Below are positions 46,672-56,026 of a stretch of DNA of 64,000 nucleotides, piece after piece. Source of the stretch: an uncultured Coriobacteriaceae bacterium (lineage in GTDB: Bacteria; Actinomycetota; Coriobacteriia; Coriobacteriales; Eggerthellaceae); NCBI GenBank assembly GCA_900552585.1, contig USAB01000001.1:1-64000 (forward strand), written 5' to 3'. Below the pieces are notes generated by a model. It ran no database searches and was not told the DNA's origin. It saw nothing but the letters and a program-made list of their open reading frames with translations. Made by a program: the position numbers and the translations under genes. Position 1 is the first letter of the stretch. The number at the start of each line of letters is the position of its first letter.

Positions 46672-49354
46672 TCAGCATCCCCCCTTCCCGTGATTCCTGC
46701 GCCTCAAAACGAAGCCGCCGATTACTGCAAGCAGTACAAGCGCAGCGCCTGCTGCGGAGTACGTCCAAGCTCCCCCTCCACCGGTATTCGGCAGGGGGCT
46801 TCCGGGAGTGTTCTTTATGGTAAGCCGATTGTTGTTGACCAGCCATGCGTTGTCGGCGATGCTGCCGAAGTTCTGCGCAACGCCGTCGGAGACCGTGAAC
46901 TTCACGCTGGAGTCCGTTACGACGTATCCCGCAGGAGCGGAAAGCTCCGTAAGCATGTAATCGCCATCGTCCAAGCCCGTCAACCGGGCGCCGCGTTCGC
47001 TGATGGTGAAGTCCCCGTTTTCGTCGGTGACGCCGTCGACCGTAACGGCTTGATAGGAATTGTTTTCACCCTTCTTCGTGAGCCGGAATGTGGCACCGCC
47101 CAAATACGTTGACGTGTTGTTGCTATCGACCTTGTATACCGTGATGCCGGTGGTCTTTCTGTCCCACTGCGCATACAAAGTAAAATCCTCGGCCATGGTG
47201 TGGTTAGTGTTGTTGTAGTACCACGTACCGCTGCCATCGGATGTCGTATTCCAACCAAGGAAGTTATAGCCCGTGCGCGTAGGGGTCATCACGGTGCCAT
47301 CGGGGCGACCCGTCGGCACCGATTGTGACATGCGTATCCTGCGGCGTCTGATATCCACGCGGCATGTTGTTTACCACGCTGTCGGTATTCTTCACATACG
47401 TGATCGTGACCTTGTTCTTTACCAGCAATACGCCATCGATGTGCCAGGTATTGCCACGCACGCCCGATGTCGACTGCAGCTTCTGCACATACCACAGCAC
47501 ATACAAGGCATCGCCTGCGCTGACGTTGTATGCATGCTCATTCGTCTTCGAGTTCGTGATGGAGGCAACAACCAATTCGCCCCCGCTGTTTTTTACCGTG
47601 AACCCAAGCTTGTCCGAGCTTTTGTTGATGTCCGCTGCCAACTGGTCCACAGAGGGAAGCGAATTCAGGTTCGCCGTCACGTTGTTCTGCGCATTCGCCC
47701 CTACAACGGACGTCCAGGCAGTGTCGATGATCCAACGTTTGTCTTTGACGTTGTTGTTGATCGTTATGCCTTTTGTATAGTTGGCCACTGAGTGGCTTCC
47801 GGGCTCGGTGGGAATGGTGCCGCCCAGTTGCACGTAGAAGTCAGAGCGCGAAATTCCGTTGTTGTTGCTCCATGCGGCATACAGCGTGATGTCGCGCGAA
47901 GGCAAGACATATTCGGAACCTGCCGGATAGACCTCGTGGTAGCTGGTGTCGCCCATCAGATTCGGCGTATCCGTCCAACCCAGGAAAGTATAGCCGTTTC
48001 GCGTCCCGTTATACGTCGGAAGCGTAACGGCGTCGCCCGCCTTGCCGGTTATCGAACTGGGCTGGGAGCCAGAACCGCCGTTTTGGCTGAACGCCAGCGT
48101 AACGGTCTTCGGCTCGTATACCAGGTAGAGGATGTCGTTGCTGTCGAAGTAAGCACCTGTTCTATCGCTGCTGTAATACCACCCATCGCCCCAATCATAC
48201 CCAATGGTTCCGCTGGTAAAGGTGTTGCTTGCCGCATTGGCAAAGCTTGTACCTACCCGTGCTTGCGCAAACGTATAGGCATTGCTATCGGGGTTGGCAG
48301 CGCTTGCAAGATTGCTCAGAGATACCGACGCCCTAGAGAGAGACCGGCTCTTGTTCGATCCCAGCGAATCTCCGCTTTCATCCACCACGCGAATCTGGTC
48401 GAAAGGCCAGATGAAATATGTAATCGTAAAAGTAGAAAACGAATCCACCGTGAAGTCGGCCTTCGCGGTAGTGCCATCCAGCGAGACGGTGTTCTTGTCG
48501 GTATTCGCCGCGTCGGCTACCGTCTCAACATCGTCTGATGCGCTGTCCTTGATGTGCTGGACCTGAAGGCTCTTCGCCTTGATCTTCTTCGGCAGGTTAT
48601 CAGCCGACAGTTTGACGCTGACTTTCGCACCCTGCGCGGGCTCTACCTTGTTGCCGTCCTTGTCCAGAATCGAAATATCGAACGCCGCAAAGCCCAGCGC
48701 GTCCTTGTCCACCTTTTCGCCGGCCGCCTTCTTCGCCTTGATGACCTTTTGCCTTGCGGCCTTGTATTCATCGGAGTCTTTCGCGTATTCCTTCACGGAA
48801 AGCACCGCGCCCTTGGCAATGTCCGCATCCTTGCCGTAGTCGACGGTTACCTGGTAACCGTCCTTGTTGGCAGTGAGCTTGGCGGCTGCCGCCTTGTCTT
48901 CGGAATCAGACGACGTTTTGCCATCGCCGGAAGCAGCGTCCTTCTCTTTTGCGCCAGAAACCTTTTCGGCATCCGTGCTCTGGGCCGTCTTCGCGGCGGC
49001 TTTCGCTTCCTGCGACGCCGCCTTTTCTTGCTTGTCCGCCTTCGTATTGGGAGAAGCCGCATCGTCTTGGTTGCCGGCAGACGACGAGCTTGCAATGCTG
49101 ATGCCGGGTTCGTTTTCGGCAGTACGCTGATCGATGGTGATGGCAGGCAGAATAAGCGCGTATGTTGTAGCGAATACCACGACGCACATAACGGACAGCA
49201 CGGCAGCACGATGCCTCTTCGCTTGCCTGCGAAAAGCAAGGAAATAGCTGCTCATCCTTTGAGCCAGACCGCCGGTTTGTTCCCGTTGCCTTACGTGCTT
49301 CATGGTTTCGTCCGCTTCACCGACACCCTCTCGGTTTACGCGCTTATGTTTCAC
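46672..49354 (-). pseudogene. Pilus tip adhesin with InlB-type repeats, frameshifted
   Basis: Large surface protein split by a one-base shift. From GTG 49354 the first part has a long basic leader and the anchor-like TTYALILPAIT, an Ala/Lys/Ser-rich stalk, and a Listeria-Bacteroides (InlB B) repeat ending TLYAAW. The frame breaks at a C4 run (47302-47305 on plus as G4); with C3 it reads GADGSPDGTVMTPTRTGY and continues into a second InlB-type repeat (GYNFLGWNTTSD, TLYAQW), a Cna-B domain (VYKVDSNN, LTELSAPAGYV) and LPNTG with a membrane helix. Total span is 2683 bases, one over a multiple of three. It may be a sequencing error. Start also possible at ATG 49303. Confidence 0.85.
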
Positions 49355-49369
49355 CCCTCTGCTAACTAT

Positions 49370-50155
49370 CTAGCCGACCGGCCCTATTGCCGTGAGCGGC
49401 CATACTCTGAATACGATCTTTCCCACCAATTGCTCCGACGACACGCAGCCGACCGACGTGTTTCGCGAATCGATTGACACTTTTCGGTTGTCTCCCATCA
49501 CGAACACCTTTCCATCGGGCACCTGATACGGCAACTTGATGTTCGTTTCTCCGTACGCCTTCGAGCTTAAGTAGGGCTCATCAAGCTTTTGATTATTGAC
49601 ATAGACGTTGCCTTCCTTGTCTATATCCACCCAGTCTCCCGAATTCGCAATCACTCTTTTCACCAGAATGTTGTTGTTGTAGTAGAACGCAACGACATCG
49701 CCCGTGGCGAAGTCCGATGACTTTGCGGAAACCACCACATCGCCGGCATCCAATGTGCCGCTCATGGAGGTGCCGTAGATGCGCAGCACCGGCAGCAGCA
49801 GAACCGCCACCAACACTGCTACGGCTGCGGCAACCACCAAAACGAACACCGTGCTGCGCATGGTGTTCGCAATGCGCGTCCGCGTTCGATTGCGTTCCAG
49901 CGCGGCGCGCGCATCCGCCGCCGAGGGCAGCGCGGCCGAGGACAGGGTGGCCGCCGACGCCACAGCCGGAGCGGCAGCAGCCGCCCGAGAACTCACGCCT
50001 CCGACCTTTGCCGACTGGGCATTCTCCGATTTCCGCAGGGAATCGCTTGCCGGCCGAGCGCTCTTGGACGCTCGGATGTCTGAGGAATCTGCCTGGCCTT
50101 TGGGTTGCGTACGGGCGTGCCGCGCACTGCGTATTGACTTTGCCGCCATTCGCAT
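49370..50155 (-). CDS. Signal peptidase I dedicated to pilus locus 2
   Basis: A 261-residue type I signal peptidase. A long Ala/Ser/Arg-rich cytoplasmic N-terminus (about 1-100) precedes a membrane helix (about 103-125). Catalytic Ser130 is in YGTSMSGTL and Lys166 in NILVKRVIANSGD; the GDNR-type box VMGDNRKVSIDSR follows. Its position inside the pilus operon indicates processing of pilin precursors. ATG 50155 follows AGGGGCG. The stop lies 15 bases before the tip adhesin start. Confidence 0.92.
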   Translation of the reverse strand: MRMAAKSIRSARHARTQPKGQADSSDIRASKSARPASDSLRKSENAQSAKVGGVSSRAAAAAPAVASAATLSSAALPSAADARAALERNRTRTRIANTMRSTVFVLVVAAAVAVLVAVLLLPVLRIYGTSMSGTLDAGDVVVSAKSSDFATGDVVAFYYNNNILVKRVIANSGDWVDIDKEGNVYVNNQKLDEPYLSSKAYGETNIKLPYQVPDGKVFVMGDNRKVSIDSRNTSVGCVSSEQLVGKIVFRVWPLTAIGPVG

Positions 50156-50163
50156 CCACGCCC

Positions 50164-50466
50164 CTATACCCGTTCCCTTGGAGCCTGGCCGCTGTCAGAT
50201 CGGCCGTGACCGGACTGGCTGCGCTGAACGTTCGCAACGTACAAATCCGCAGCCTTCTGGGCTTCTTCGAATATGCGGGTGAGTTTCAGGGACGCTTCCG
50301 CAATGGAGCCAGATTCGGTAATGGCGATGCGCCTGGATTCCAGTTCGGCATCCTTCTGCGCCAATTCAGCGCGCAAGCGCTCGATCTCTTCGCTCTGGGC
50401 CAGGATAATCTCCAGAAGCTCGGACCGTTTGAGCTTCGAAAGGTTTTTGCGTTCGTCCTGCGCCAT
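50164..50466 (-). CDS. Small coiled-coil protein, first gene of pilus operon 2
   Basis: A 100-residue soluble protein that is mostly coiled coil. LSKLKRSELLEIILAQSEEIERL is followed by an Ala/Glu-rich heptad run (RAELAQKDAELE) and GSIAEASLKLTRIFEEAQKAAD. Similar short proteins occur next to sortase/signal peptidase genes in other pilus loci, but I know no function. I chose ATG 50466 (MAQDERK), since AAGGTGGGA lies upstream; a longer frame reaches 50517. Its stop is nine bases before the signal peptidase start, so it is part of the operon. Confidence 0.75.
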   Translation of the reverse strand: MAQDERKNLSKLKRSELLEIILAQSEEIERLRAELAQKDAELESRRIAITESGSIAEASLKLTRIFEEAQKAADLYVANVQRSQSGHGRSDSGQAPRERV

Positions 50467-50517
50467 CGCGCTTATTCCCACCTTGCAGCCCGTCAGTTTC
50501 ATTCGCCGAAGCACCAC

Positions 50518-51059
50518 CGCAACACCAAACTTGCGAACCCTCTAGAGGATTCGAGCGCGCAGTTTCCCCCGGCACACCATTGTTAAGGTAAGTTTATCCC
50601 GATGCGTTTAGTACCGAAACATAATTTTTTTACAATAAGCCACATACTGTTTGAATAATCAATATAGTTTCTACCGATATAGGCGCTGATGCTTTTATGT
50701 GCAGGAACGGCCCATTCCCTTGCAGCATCTTCCTTGCGGCAGGGCATCGCAAGCATCATCTGCGTTTATTTGCGTTTCGCCGACCTTGATGGCTATTCAG
50801 GCATCGGCAGCGTTCCCCTCTCGCGCAGGCTCAAGGCTCAAGGCTCAAGGCTCAAGGCTCAAGGCTCAAGGCTCAAGGCTCAAGAACAGTTTACAGGCCA
50901 ATATTGCCCGATAATTCCCTATAGTTACTTTTTTATTCCTACAGCACTATATTGTTTCTACTTTCTTTTTTCTCCTAACCATCATACAGTTCGACCACAT
51001 CAAAGGAACGGGGCGGCAACACAGAACCGGAGACCGCCCGATAATCAAAGGAGATAAGC
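50518..51059. other. Divergent upstream region with AT-rich segment and heptamer repeat
   Basis: A 540-bp gap between the pilus operon and the divergent NmrA-like gene. 50590-50690 is AT-rich and likely holds the pilus promoter. 50827-50884 is the heptamer array described separately; 50900-50985 is again AT-rich. An ORF reading through the repeat has no ribosome site and I do not call it. Confidence 0.45.
50827..50884. repeat. Tandem heptanucleotide array AGGCTCA x8
   Basis: Eight perfect copies of AGGCTCA (50827-50882) plus two bases. It lies about 310 bp from the pilus operon start and 175 bp before the NmrA-like gene. Perfect short repeats of this kind are prone to slippage. Confidence 0.9.
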
Positions 51060-51060
51060 A

Positions 51061-51500
51061 TGCCCAAGAAAATCGCCGTCGTCGCCGCAAACGGTAAAGA
51101 AGGCCGCCTCGTTGTCGAGGAAGCCCAGGACCGCGGCATGGACGTTACCGCCTTCGTCCGCTCCGCAAACAAGACCAAGGCCAAGACCGCCGTACAGAAG
51201 GACATCATGGACCTTACGACGGAAGATCTTGCCGGTTTCGACGCGGTAGTCGACGCATTCGGCGCCTGGACGCCTGAGACGCTGCCGCAGCATTCCACCA
51301 CCCTCGCCCATTTGTGCGACATCCTGACCGGATCGGACACGCGTCTGATCATCGTCGGCGGTGCCGGAAGCCTCGAAGAACTGAAGCTGAACGACCGTGG
51401 CGAATCCATCATTTCGTATGCCGACTACGCCATCGCGCTCGTCGACGAGATTGAGAACGGCAACCACATCCAACAGCGTATCTCCGTGGTACGAAAATAG
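51061..51500 (+). CDS. NAD(P)-binding NmrA-like protein with internal deletion
   Basis: A Rossmann-fold protein of about 146 residues. It starts KKIAVVAANGKEGRLVVEEA (a GxxGxxG-type loop) and keeps the family's C-terminus (RGESIISYADYAIALVDEIENG). Members are normally about 210-215 residues; here VGGAGSL joins directly to EELKLNDRG, so about 65-70 residues of the substrate half seem lost in frame. The frame is still open, with a GGAGATAAGC site upstream, but activity is doubtful. ATG at 51061 (one base into the open frame); a strong terminator follows. Confidence 0.75.
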
Positions 51501-51551
51501 CCAAACCTGGTGACAAGGGGACAGGCGATTTGTCAGGTCGGGATTTGTCAG

Positions 51552-51595
51552 AAACCCGGCGAGGGCGCAACCCTCGCCGGGTTTCCTCTATTTTG
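51552..51595 (+). terminator. Intrinsic terminator after NmrA-like gene
   Basis: A 14-bp stem AAACCCGGCGAGGG / CCCTCGCCGGGTTT with a 5-base loop, then CCTCTATTTT. Confidence 0.9.
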
Positions 51596-51600
51596 CGGAC

Positions 51601-52599
51601 GACTTACCCGTCCTGCGATTTCGCTTCCTATCATGGTGCGAGGCATGCGGCGCACTGGGTTTCCCCACAAACGCCCTGGCATTCTTGGTGGTCTACGTGA
51701 TTGCAGCCATCATGCTGAACGGGTCGATGGTGTTCTACGACGCGTTCCTGGTAGATGCCGCCACCGAAGATCGCTACGACGAAGCGTCCTCGAACGGCTG
51801 CGCTTGGGGCTACATCGGCTCGTGCGTGCCGTTCGTCATCTGCCTCGCCGTCATCTTCGGCGGGCCGGTCGTCGGTTTTTCCACCGCCATGGCCATGCGC
51901 ATCGCCTTCATCATCACTGCCGCCTGGTGGGTGTTGTTCAGCATCCCGATCATACGCAACGTGCATCAAACGCACTATAAGGAACGCACTCCGCATATGG
52001 TCCGCGACACCTTTACCGGCCTAGGACATACGATGAAGAGCATCGCGCAGAATCGCCGGCTGCTGATGTTTATGCTGTCGTACTTCTTCTACATCGACGG
52101 CGTCCACACCATCATCAAGATGTCCACCAGCTACGGCAGCGATCTGGGCATCGCCTCGACCCAGCTAGTGCTCGCCCTGCTGGTGACGCAGTTCGTGGCC
52201 TTCCCCGCCGCCATCGCCTTCGGGCGCCTGGCGAGCAAGCACGGCACGCGCCGCATGCTTCTGATTGCCGTCTTCGCATATTTCTGCATCACGCTGTTCG
52301 CCTCCTTCCTCCTGCGCAGCGCACTGGAATTCTGGGTACTGGCCATCTGCGTGGGACTGTTCCAGGGAGGCATCCAGGCGCTTTCGCGGTCTGAGTTCGG
52401 CAAGCTCATCGACAAGCAGCACGCCAACGAGTACTACGGCTTCTTCGACATCTTCGGGAAGTATGCGGCCGTCATGGGAACGTTCCTGGTCAGTCTATTC
52501 ACCCAGATCACCGGCAACGCCTCGCTCGGCGTGCTCTCCATCGCGCTGTTGTTCATTGTGGGCTTCGCGCTGATGGTGCGCATGGGCCCGAGGGTGTAG
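51601..52599 (+). pseudogene. UMF1/Atg22-like MFS transporter, 5'-truncated
   Basis: The open frame reads from just after the terminator into LAFLVVYVIAAIMLNGSMVFYDAFLVDAA, the fourth helix region of UMF1-type transporters, and continues to a normal C-terminus (SRSEFGKLIDKQHANEYYGFFDIFGKYAAVMG is the family signature; I cite only SRSEFGKLI). About the first 110 residues, including the first three helices, are missing. No promoter or ribosome site fits a start; GTG 51685 could initiate. Truncation coincides with the terminator and repeat area, suggesting a deletion. Confidence 0.75.
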
Positions 52600-52616
52600 T
52601 GCCTGACAAGCAAGGT

Positions 52617-52718
52617 GTGACAAGGTGTCTGTCCCCTTGTCACGCCTTCCCTTGTCACGCCTTGCCTTGTCACGCAAGTGACCTGTCGAATGTGACAAGT
52701 GACCTGTCCCCTTGTCAC
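52617..52718. repeat. Cluster of GTGACAAG / CTTGTCAC palindromic repeats
   Basis: Six copies of the 8-mer in both orientations (52617, 52636, 52651, 52666, 52692, 52711), several within CCTGTCCCCTTGTCAC. A seventh copy as GTGACAAGGGGACAGG lies at 51510. The block can fold into several hairpins and resembles bacterial REP-type intergenic repeats. It lies between the truncated MFS gene and the convergent AhpF-like gene. Confidence 0.7.
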
Positions 52719-52730
52719 AGGTTTTGCGAG

Positions 52731-54404
52731 CTATACGACCAGCAGATCGAGCATCTGCGGAAGGGTCTTCTTGCCGAATTCCACCTGCTCGGATCCATCC
52801 GGCCGGCCGACAACGACACACGGCACGCTCATGACGTCGTACCGATCCCGCAGTTCGGGATGCAAGGCCACATCGTAAACGCGCGCGGTGACCTGAGCGT
52901 TATCCGCCGCAATGCGTTGGGCAGACGTTACGGTCTCGGGGCACATGGTGCACGACAGGCCCACGATCACGCGGATGTCAATCGGACCGGGCAGCGCAGA
53001 AATCGCCGCGCGGTCTTCATCCGCTATCGGCTGTCCCGGACCCGCCACGTTGTACAGCCCCAGCACGAAGCTGGTGAACTCGTGCCCGCCAGGAACGCCA
53101 TGGAATTCGAGTCCCGAAGGCGCACCGTCCGCACGAAGCACCGCAACATAGGGAAGCTCTTCCTCGGGTTCCCCGGAAGCATCCGCCATAGAAACGCTCA
53201 CCTTATCGGAAAGAGCGGCCATACCCTGGGCATACGCACGGAGCTCTTGCGATTTCTCCCCGTCATCAAGGTGCAGCTGCAGCTGCACAGAAGTCGCCAT
53301 ACGCGAAAACACGGCATCCAGCTGCGCGCGCGTATCGGCATCGAAGAGCTCGCCGGCCGGCGCCTCGCGCATCTTCCGTGCCGCGTCGGAAACCGTATCC
53401 GCCTTGACCGGATCGGTCGATGCCGCTTGAACGCGCGTCGCCCTTTGCTCGCCCGCACGCCCGGTTCGATCCTGCGCCAACTTTATATAGCGCTCCATTT
53501 CCGTAGCCGTCGTGGCGGCTTCGCCCACCGCGGTTGCAACCTGCCGCAACGGCTTCACGCACACATCGCCCGCCGCAAACAGCCCGGGCGTTGCCGTTTG
53601 TCGATGAGCGTCCGTGATCACATACCCCTGTTCATCGATCTTCGCGAAATCGGATACCAGCTCCGTTGCCGGCGCATAGCCCACGAACACGAACACGCCG
53701 ATACCCTCGTCGGCATGGAAGCGATGCTCCTCGCCGGTCTCCGTATCGCGCCAATGAATTGTGCGAACGGTGTCGTCACCCTCCACCGCCTCGACCTGGC
53801 TGTGATACCGCACGTCAATATGAGGATTCGACTTGACTCCTTCTGCCGTTGCCGCTGCGCATTTGAAGTCATCGCCGCGTACCAGCACGGTCACATGACT
53901 GGCATATTTCGTCAGGAACACAGACTCCTCGGCCGCTGAGAAACCGCCGCCCACCACGAACACCTCGCGGCCGGCGAAGAACTCGCCGTCGCAGGTAGCG
54001 CAGTATGCCACGCCATGTCCTCGGAATTCGCGCTCTCCCGCAAACCCCACTTCGCGCGGATGCGCGCCGGTCGCCAGCAGCACGGACAGCGTCTCGAAGG
54101 CACCACGGCTGGTCTTCACCTGCTTGATATCGCCCGCAACGTCAAGCGACGTTACCTCCGCCAGCAGGAATTCAGCTCCGAACGCCTCGGCCTGCCGACG
54201 CATGATGCCCGTAAGCTCGCGTCCGCTGGCGGAGAACACCCCCGGGTAATTCACCACGCTATCCGTAATGTTGATCTGCCCGCCGAATTCATCTTGCTCC
54301 ACCACCAGCACGCGGCACCGCGAACGGGCAAGGTACAACGCCGCCGTCAAACCCGCCGGGCCGCCGCCCACAATCACCGCATCGTAAAACCGGTCATTAC
54401 TCAT
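52731..54404 (-). CDS. AhpF-like FAD reductase with C-terminal thioredoxin-fold domain
   Basis: A 557-residue flavoprotein. Residues 1-310 are a thioredoxin-reductase module: GGGPAG (13-18), the redox pair CATC (Cys135, Cys138) and GLFAAGDVCVKPLRQV for FAD. A spacer (about 320-360) leads to two thioredoxin-fold units; the last carries CTMC (Cys485, Cys488) and a cis-Pro region SVPCVVV. Classical AhpF has the thioredoxin unit first, so the order is inverted here. It should pass electrons from NAD(P)H to AhpC, whose gene lies 200 bp upstream in the same direction. ATG has a weak site. Confidence 0.9.
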   Translation of the reverse strand: MSNDRFYDAVIVGGGPAGLTAALYLARSRCRVLVVEQDEFGGQINITDSVVNYPGVFSASGRELTGIMRRQAEAFGAEFLLAEVTSLDVAGDIKQVKTSRGAFETLSVLLATGAHPREVGFAGEREFRGHGVAYCATCDGEFFAGREVFVVGGGFSAAEESVFLTKYASHVTVLVRGDDFKCAAATAEGVKSNPHIDVRYHSQVEAVEGDDTVRTIHWRDTETGEEHRFHADEGIGVFVFVGYAPATELVSDFAKIDEQGYVITDAHRQTATPGLFAAGDVCVKPLRQVATAVGEAATTATEMERYIKLAQDRTGRAGEQRATRVQAASTDPVKADTVSDAARKMREAPAGELFDADTRAQLDAVFSRMATSVQLQLHLDDGEKSQELRAYAQGMAALSDKVSVSMADASGEPEEELPYVAVLRADGAPSGLEFHGVPGGHEFTSFVLGLYNVAGPGQPIADEDRAAISALPGPIDIRVIVGLSCTMCPETVTSAQRIAADNAQVTARVYDVALHPELRDRYDVMSVPCVVVGRPDGSEQVEFGKKTLPQMLDLLVV

Positions 54405-54613
54405 AGTCGCCTCGTTTCCGCAACGGCGTGCCGCTGCTATGAGAAAGGCGGCCGGCTCCTTCCGGTGCCCGCCGCCTCCAATTGCAAATCATCTGTTTCG
54501 AATCCGCACCGCGGCTGCATTCCGCACCATGGCCGGGTCTGCGCATCGACCGGCACATGCCTCGGTTCACGCATGCCTCGGCCGAGATTGCACAGCGTCG
54601 GATCCAGACTGCC

Positions 54614-55177
54614 TTACAGCTGGCCGACCAGATCCAGGCTGGGCTTCAGCGTCTCGGCACCCGGCTGCCACTTCGCGGGGCAGACCTGGTCGCCATGCTC
54701 GGCAACGAACTTCGCCGCGCGGACCAGACGCAGCAGCTCCTCTGCATTGCGGCCAATACCGCCAGCATTCACCTGGTACACCTGGATGGTTCCCTGTGGG
54801 TCAACGATGAACGCACCGCGCTCCGCCTGGCCGGCGCCTTCGATCAGCACCTCGAAATCGCGTGCCAGCACGTGCGCCGGGTCCCCCAGCATGGGGTACT
54901 TGACCTTGGCGATGCGCTCGGATTCGTCATGCCACGCCTTGTGGACGAAATGGGTGTCGCAGGAAACGGAGTAGATTTCGCAGCCTTCGGCCTTGAACTC
55001 ATCGTAATGGTCGGCCAAGTCCTCCAGCTCCGTCGGGCACACAAATGTGAAATCCGCAGGGTAGAAGAAGAACAGGGCCCATTTACCCAGGACGTCCTGC
55101 TTCGTGACCGTCTTGAAATCGCCATTCTGATATGCATCAACGCTGAAATCGCCAATCTGTTTTCCGATAAGAGACAT
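54614..55177 (-). CDS. ahpC: Alkyl hydroperoxide reductase AhpC (peroxiredoxin)
   Basis: A 187-residue typical 2-Cys peroxiredoxin, the same length as E. coli AhpC. Peroxidatic Cys47 is in ADFTFVCPTELED; the resolving Cys is in HGDQVCPAKW. It reduces peroxides using the downstream AhpF-like enzyme. ATG 55177 follows GGAAGGAGC; the longer frame passes through this site. It is divergent from perR and likely under its control. Confidence 0.96.
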   Translation of the reverse strand: MSLIGKQIGDFSVDAYQNGDFKTVTKQDVLGKWALFFFYPADFTFVCPTELEDLADHYDEFKAEGCEIYSVSCDTHFVHKAWHDESERIAKVKYPMLGDPAHVLARDFEVLIEGAGQAERGAFIVDPQGTIQVYQVNAGGIGRNAEELLRLVRAAKFVAEHGDQVCPAKWQPGAETLKPSLDLVGQL

Positions 55178-55203
55178 CTTGTGCTCCTTCCGATTACGTT
55201 TCT

Positions 55204-55235
55204 TATTAGTAACTGTTATCATTAATACTCTAATA
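55204..55235. promoter_or_regulatory. Candidate PerR operator
   Basis: AT-rich imperfect palindrome with outer arms TATTAG (55204-55209) and CTAATA (55230-55235), and inner AGTA/TACT pairs, in the gap between ahpC and perR. It differs from the Bacillus Per box consensus but has the right composition and position for both promoters. Confidence 0.5.
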
Positions 55236-55344
55236 GTACCGATTGTCAAGAAGAAATATCGGAAATGATGAAAGTCTGCCGAACCTCGTTTACAATGACG
55301 AAAAGTTTTACGAACGAACCGCGTTCGCAGAGATAGGAGGGAAA

Positions 55345-55791
55345 ATGGAAACGACAAAGAACAGCCAAGCACCGCGAAGGAGGAACACGCGCCAACGCGG
55401 ATTGGTGCTTTCCTCGGTTGAGAACCGCTATGACCATCCCTCTGCAGACGACGTATATGAAGACGTGCGGAAAGACGATCCTCATATCAGCCGCGCCACG
55501 GTGTACAGGAACCTACACTTGTTGGCCGACTCCGGCATGATAATCTCCATCCATACGACCAGCGGCGAGCGCTTCGACCGGCGCGTCGACGACCACGCCC
55601 ATATCATCTGCAAGGTCTGCGGCCGCGTCGAAGATGCTCCGGCGCCGACCCTTGACAACGTCGACCAAGCTGCGGCCAATGCCACTGGCTATACGGTGGA
55701 GGGACACGAGGTGCTCTTCTCCGGAGTCTGCCCCTCATGTCAACGCAATGAGAACCGAACGGGCCGCGCCTCGCAAGTCGAAGGCCGCTAA
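55345..55791 (+). CDS. Fur-family peroxide regulator (PerR-like)
   Basis: A 148-residue Fur/PerR-family repressor. Winged-helix region: HPSADDVYEDVRKDDPHISRATVYRNLHLLAD. Regulatory metal residues lie in DDHAHIICKVCG, and the structural zinc site uses CKVC and CPSC. The family is usually Fe/Mn-bound and inactivated by peroxide oxidation of His. ATG 55345 follows ATAGGAGGG. It is divergent from ahpC, as in many peroxide regulons, so PerR is preferred over Fur or Zur. Confidence 0.88.
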   Translation: METTKNSQAPRRRNTRQRGLVLSSVENRYDHPSADDVYEDVRKDDPHISRATVYRNLHLLADSGMIISIHTTSGERFDRRVDDHAHIICKVCGRVEDAPAPTLDNVDQAAANATGYTVEGHEVLFSGVCPSCQRNENRTGRASQVEGR

Positions 55792-56026
55792 ACTAGAGCC
55801 GCCGCACCTTCCGTTGGCGTCTGCGCCGCAGACCGCGCCGGCTTAGGCCCGGACGCACGAAAACATCGTCGTTGACGCATTCCCTTGACATCGGCCGGCG
55901 CCAACCTGCTATCAGATCGCACCACCCGTAAGCCCGCAATCCAACTGGCCGTACGCCGCCTACACCCAGGCATGTGCTACCCTTTGCCCACTTGATACTA
56001 ATGCGCGGGCAAGCGAAGGAGTTGCA

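Noticed and set aside
50689..51057. ORF running through the heptamer repeat (LKAQGSR repeats)
   Set aside because: No ribosome site, repeat-driven open frame, low-complexity product; the region looks intergenic.
55792..56026. Purine riboswitch before xpt
   Set aside because: The conserved core elements of the purine aptamer are not visible in this leader.
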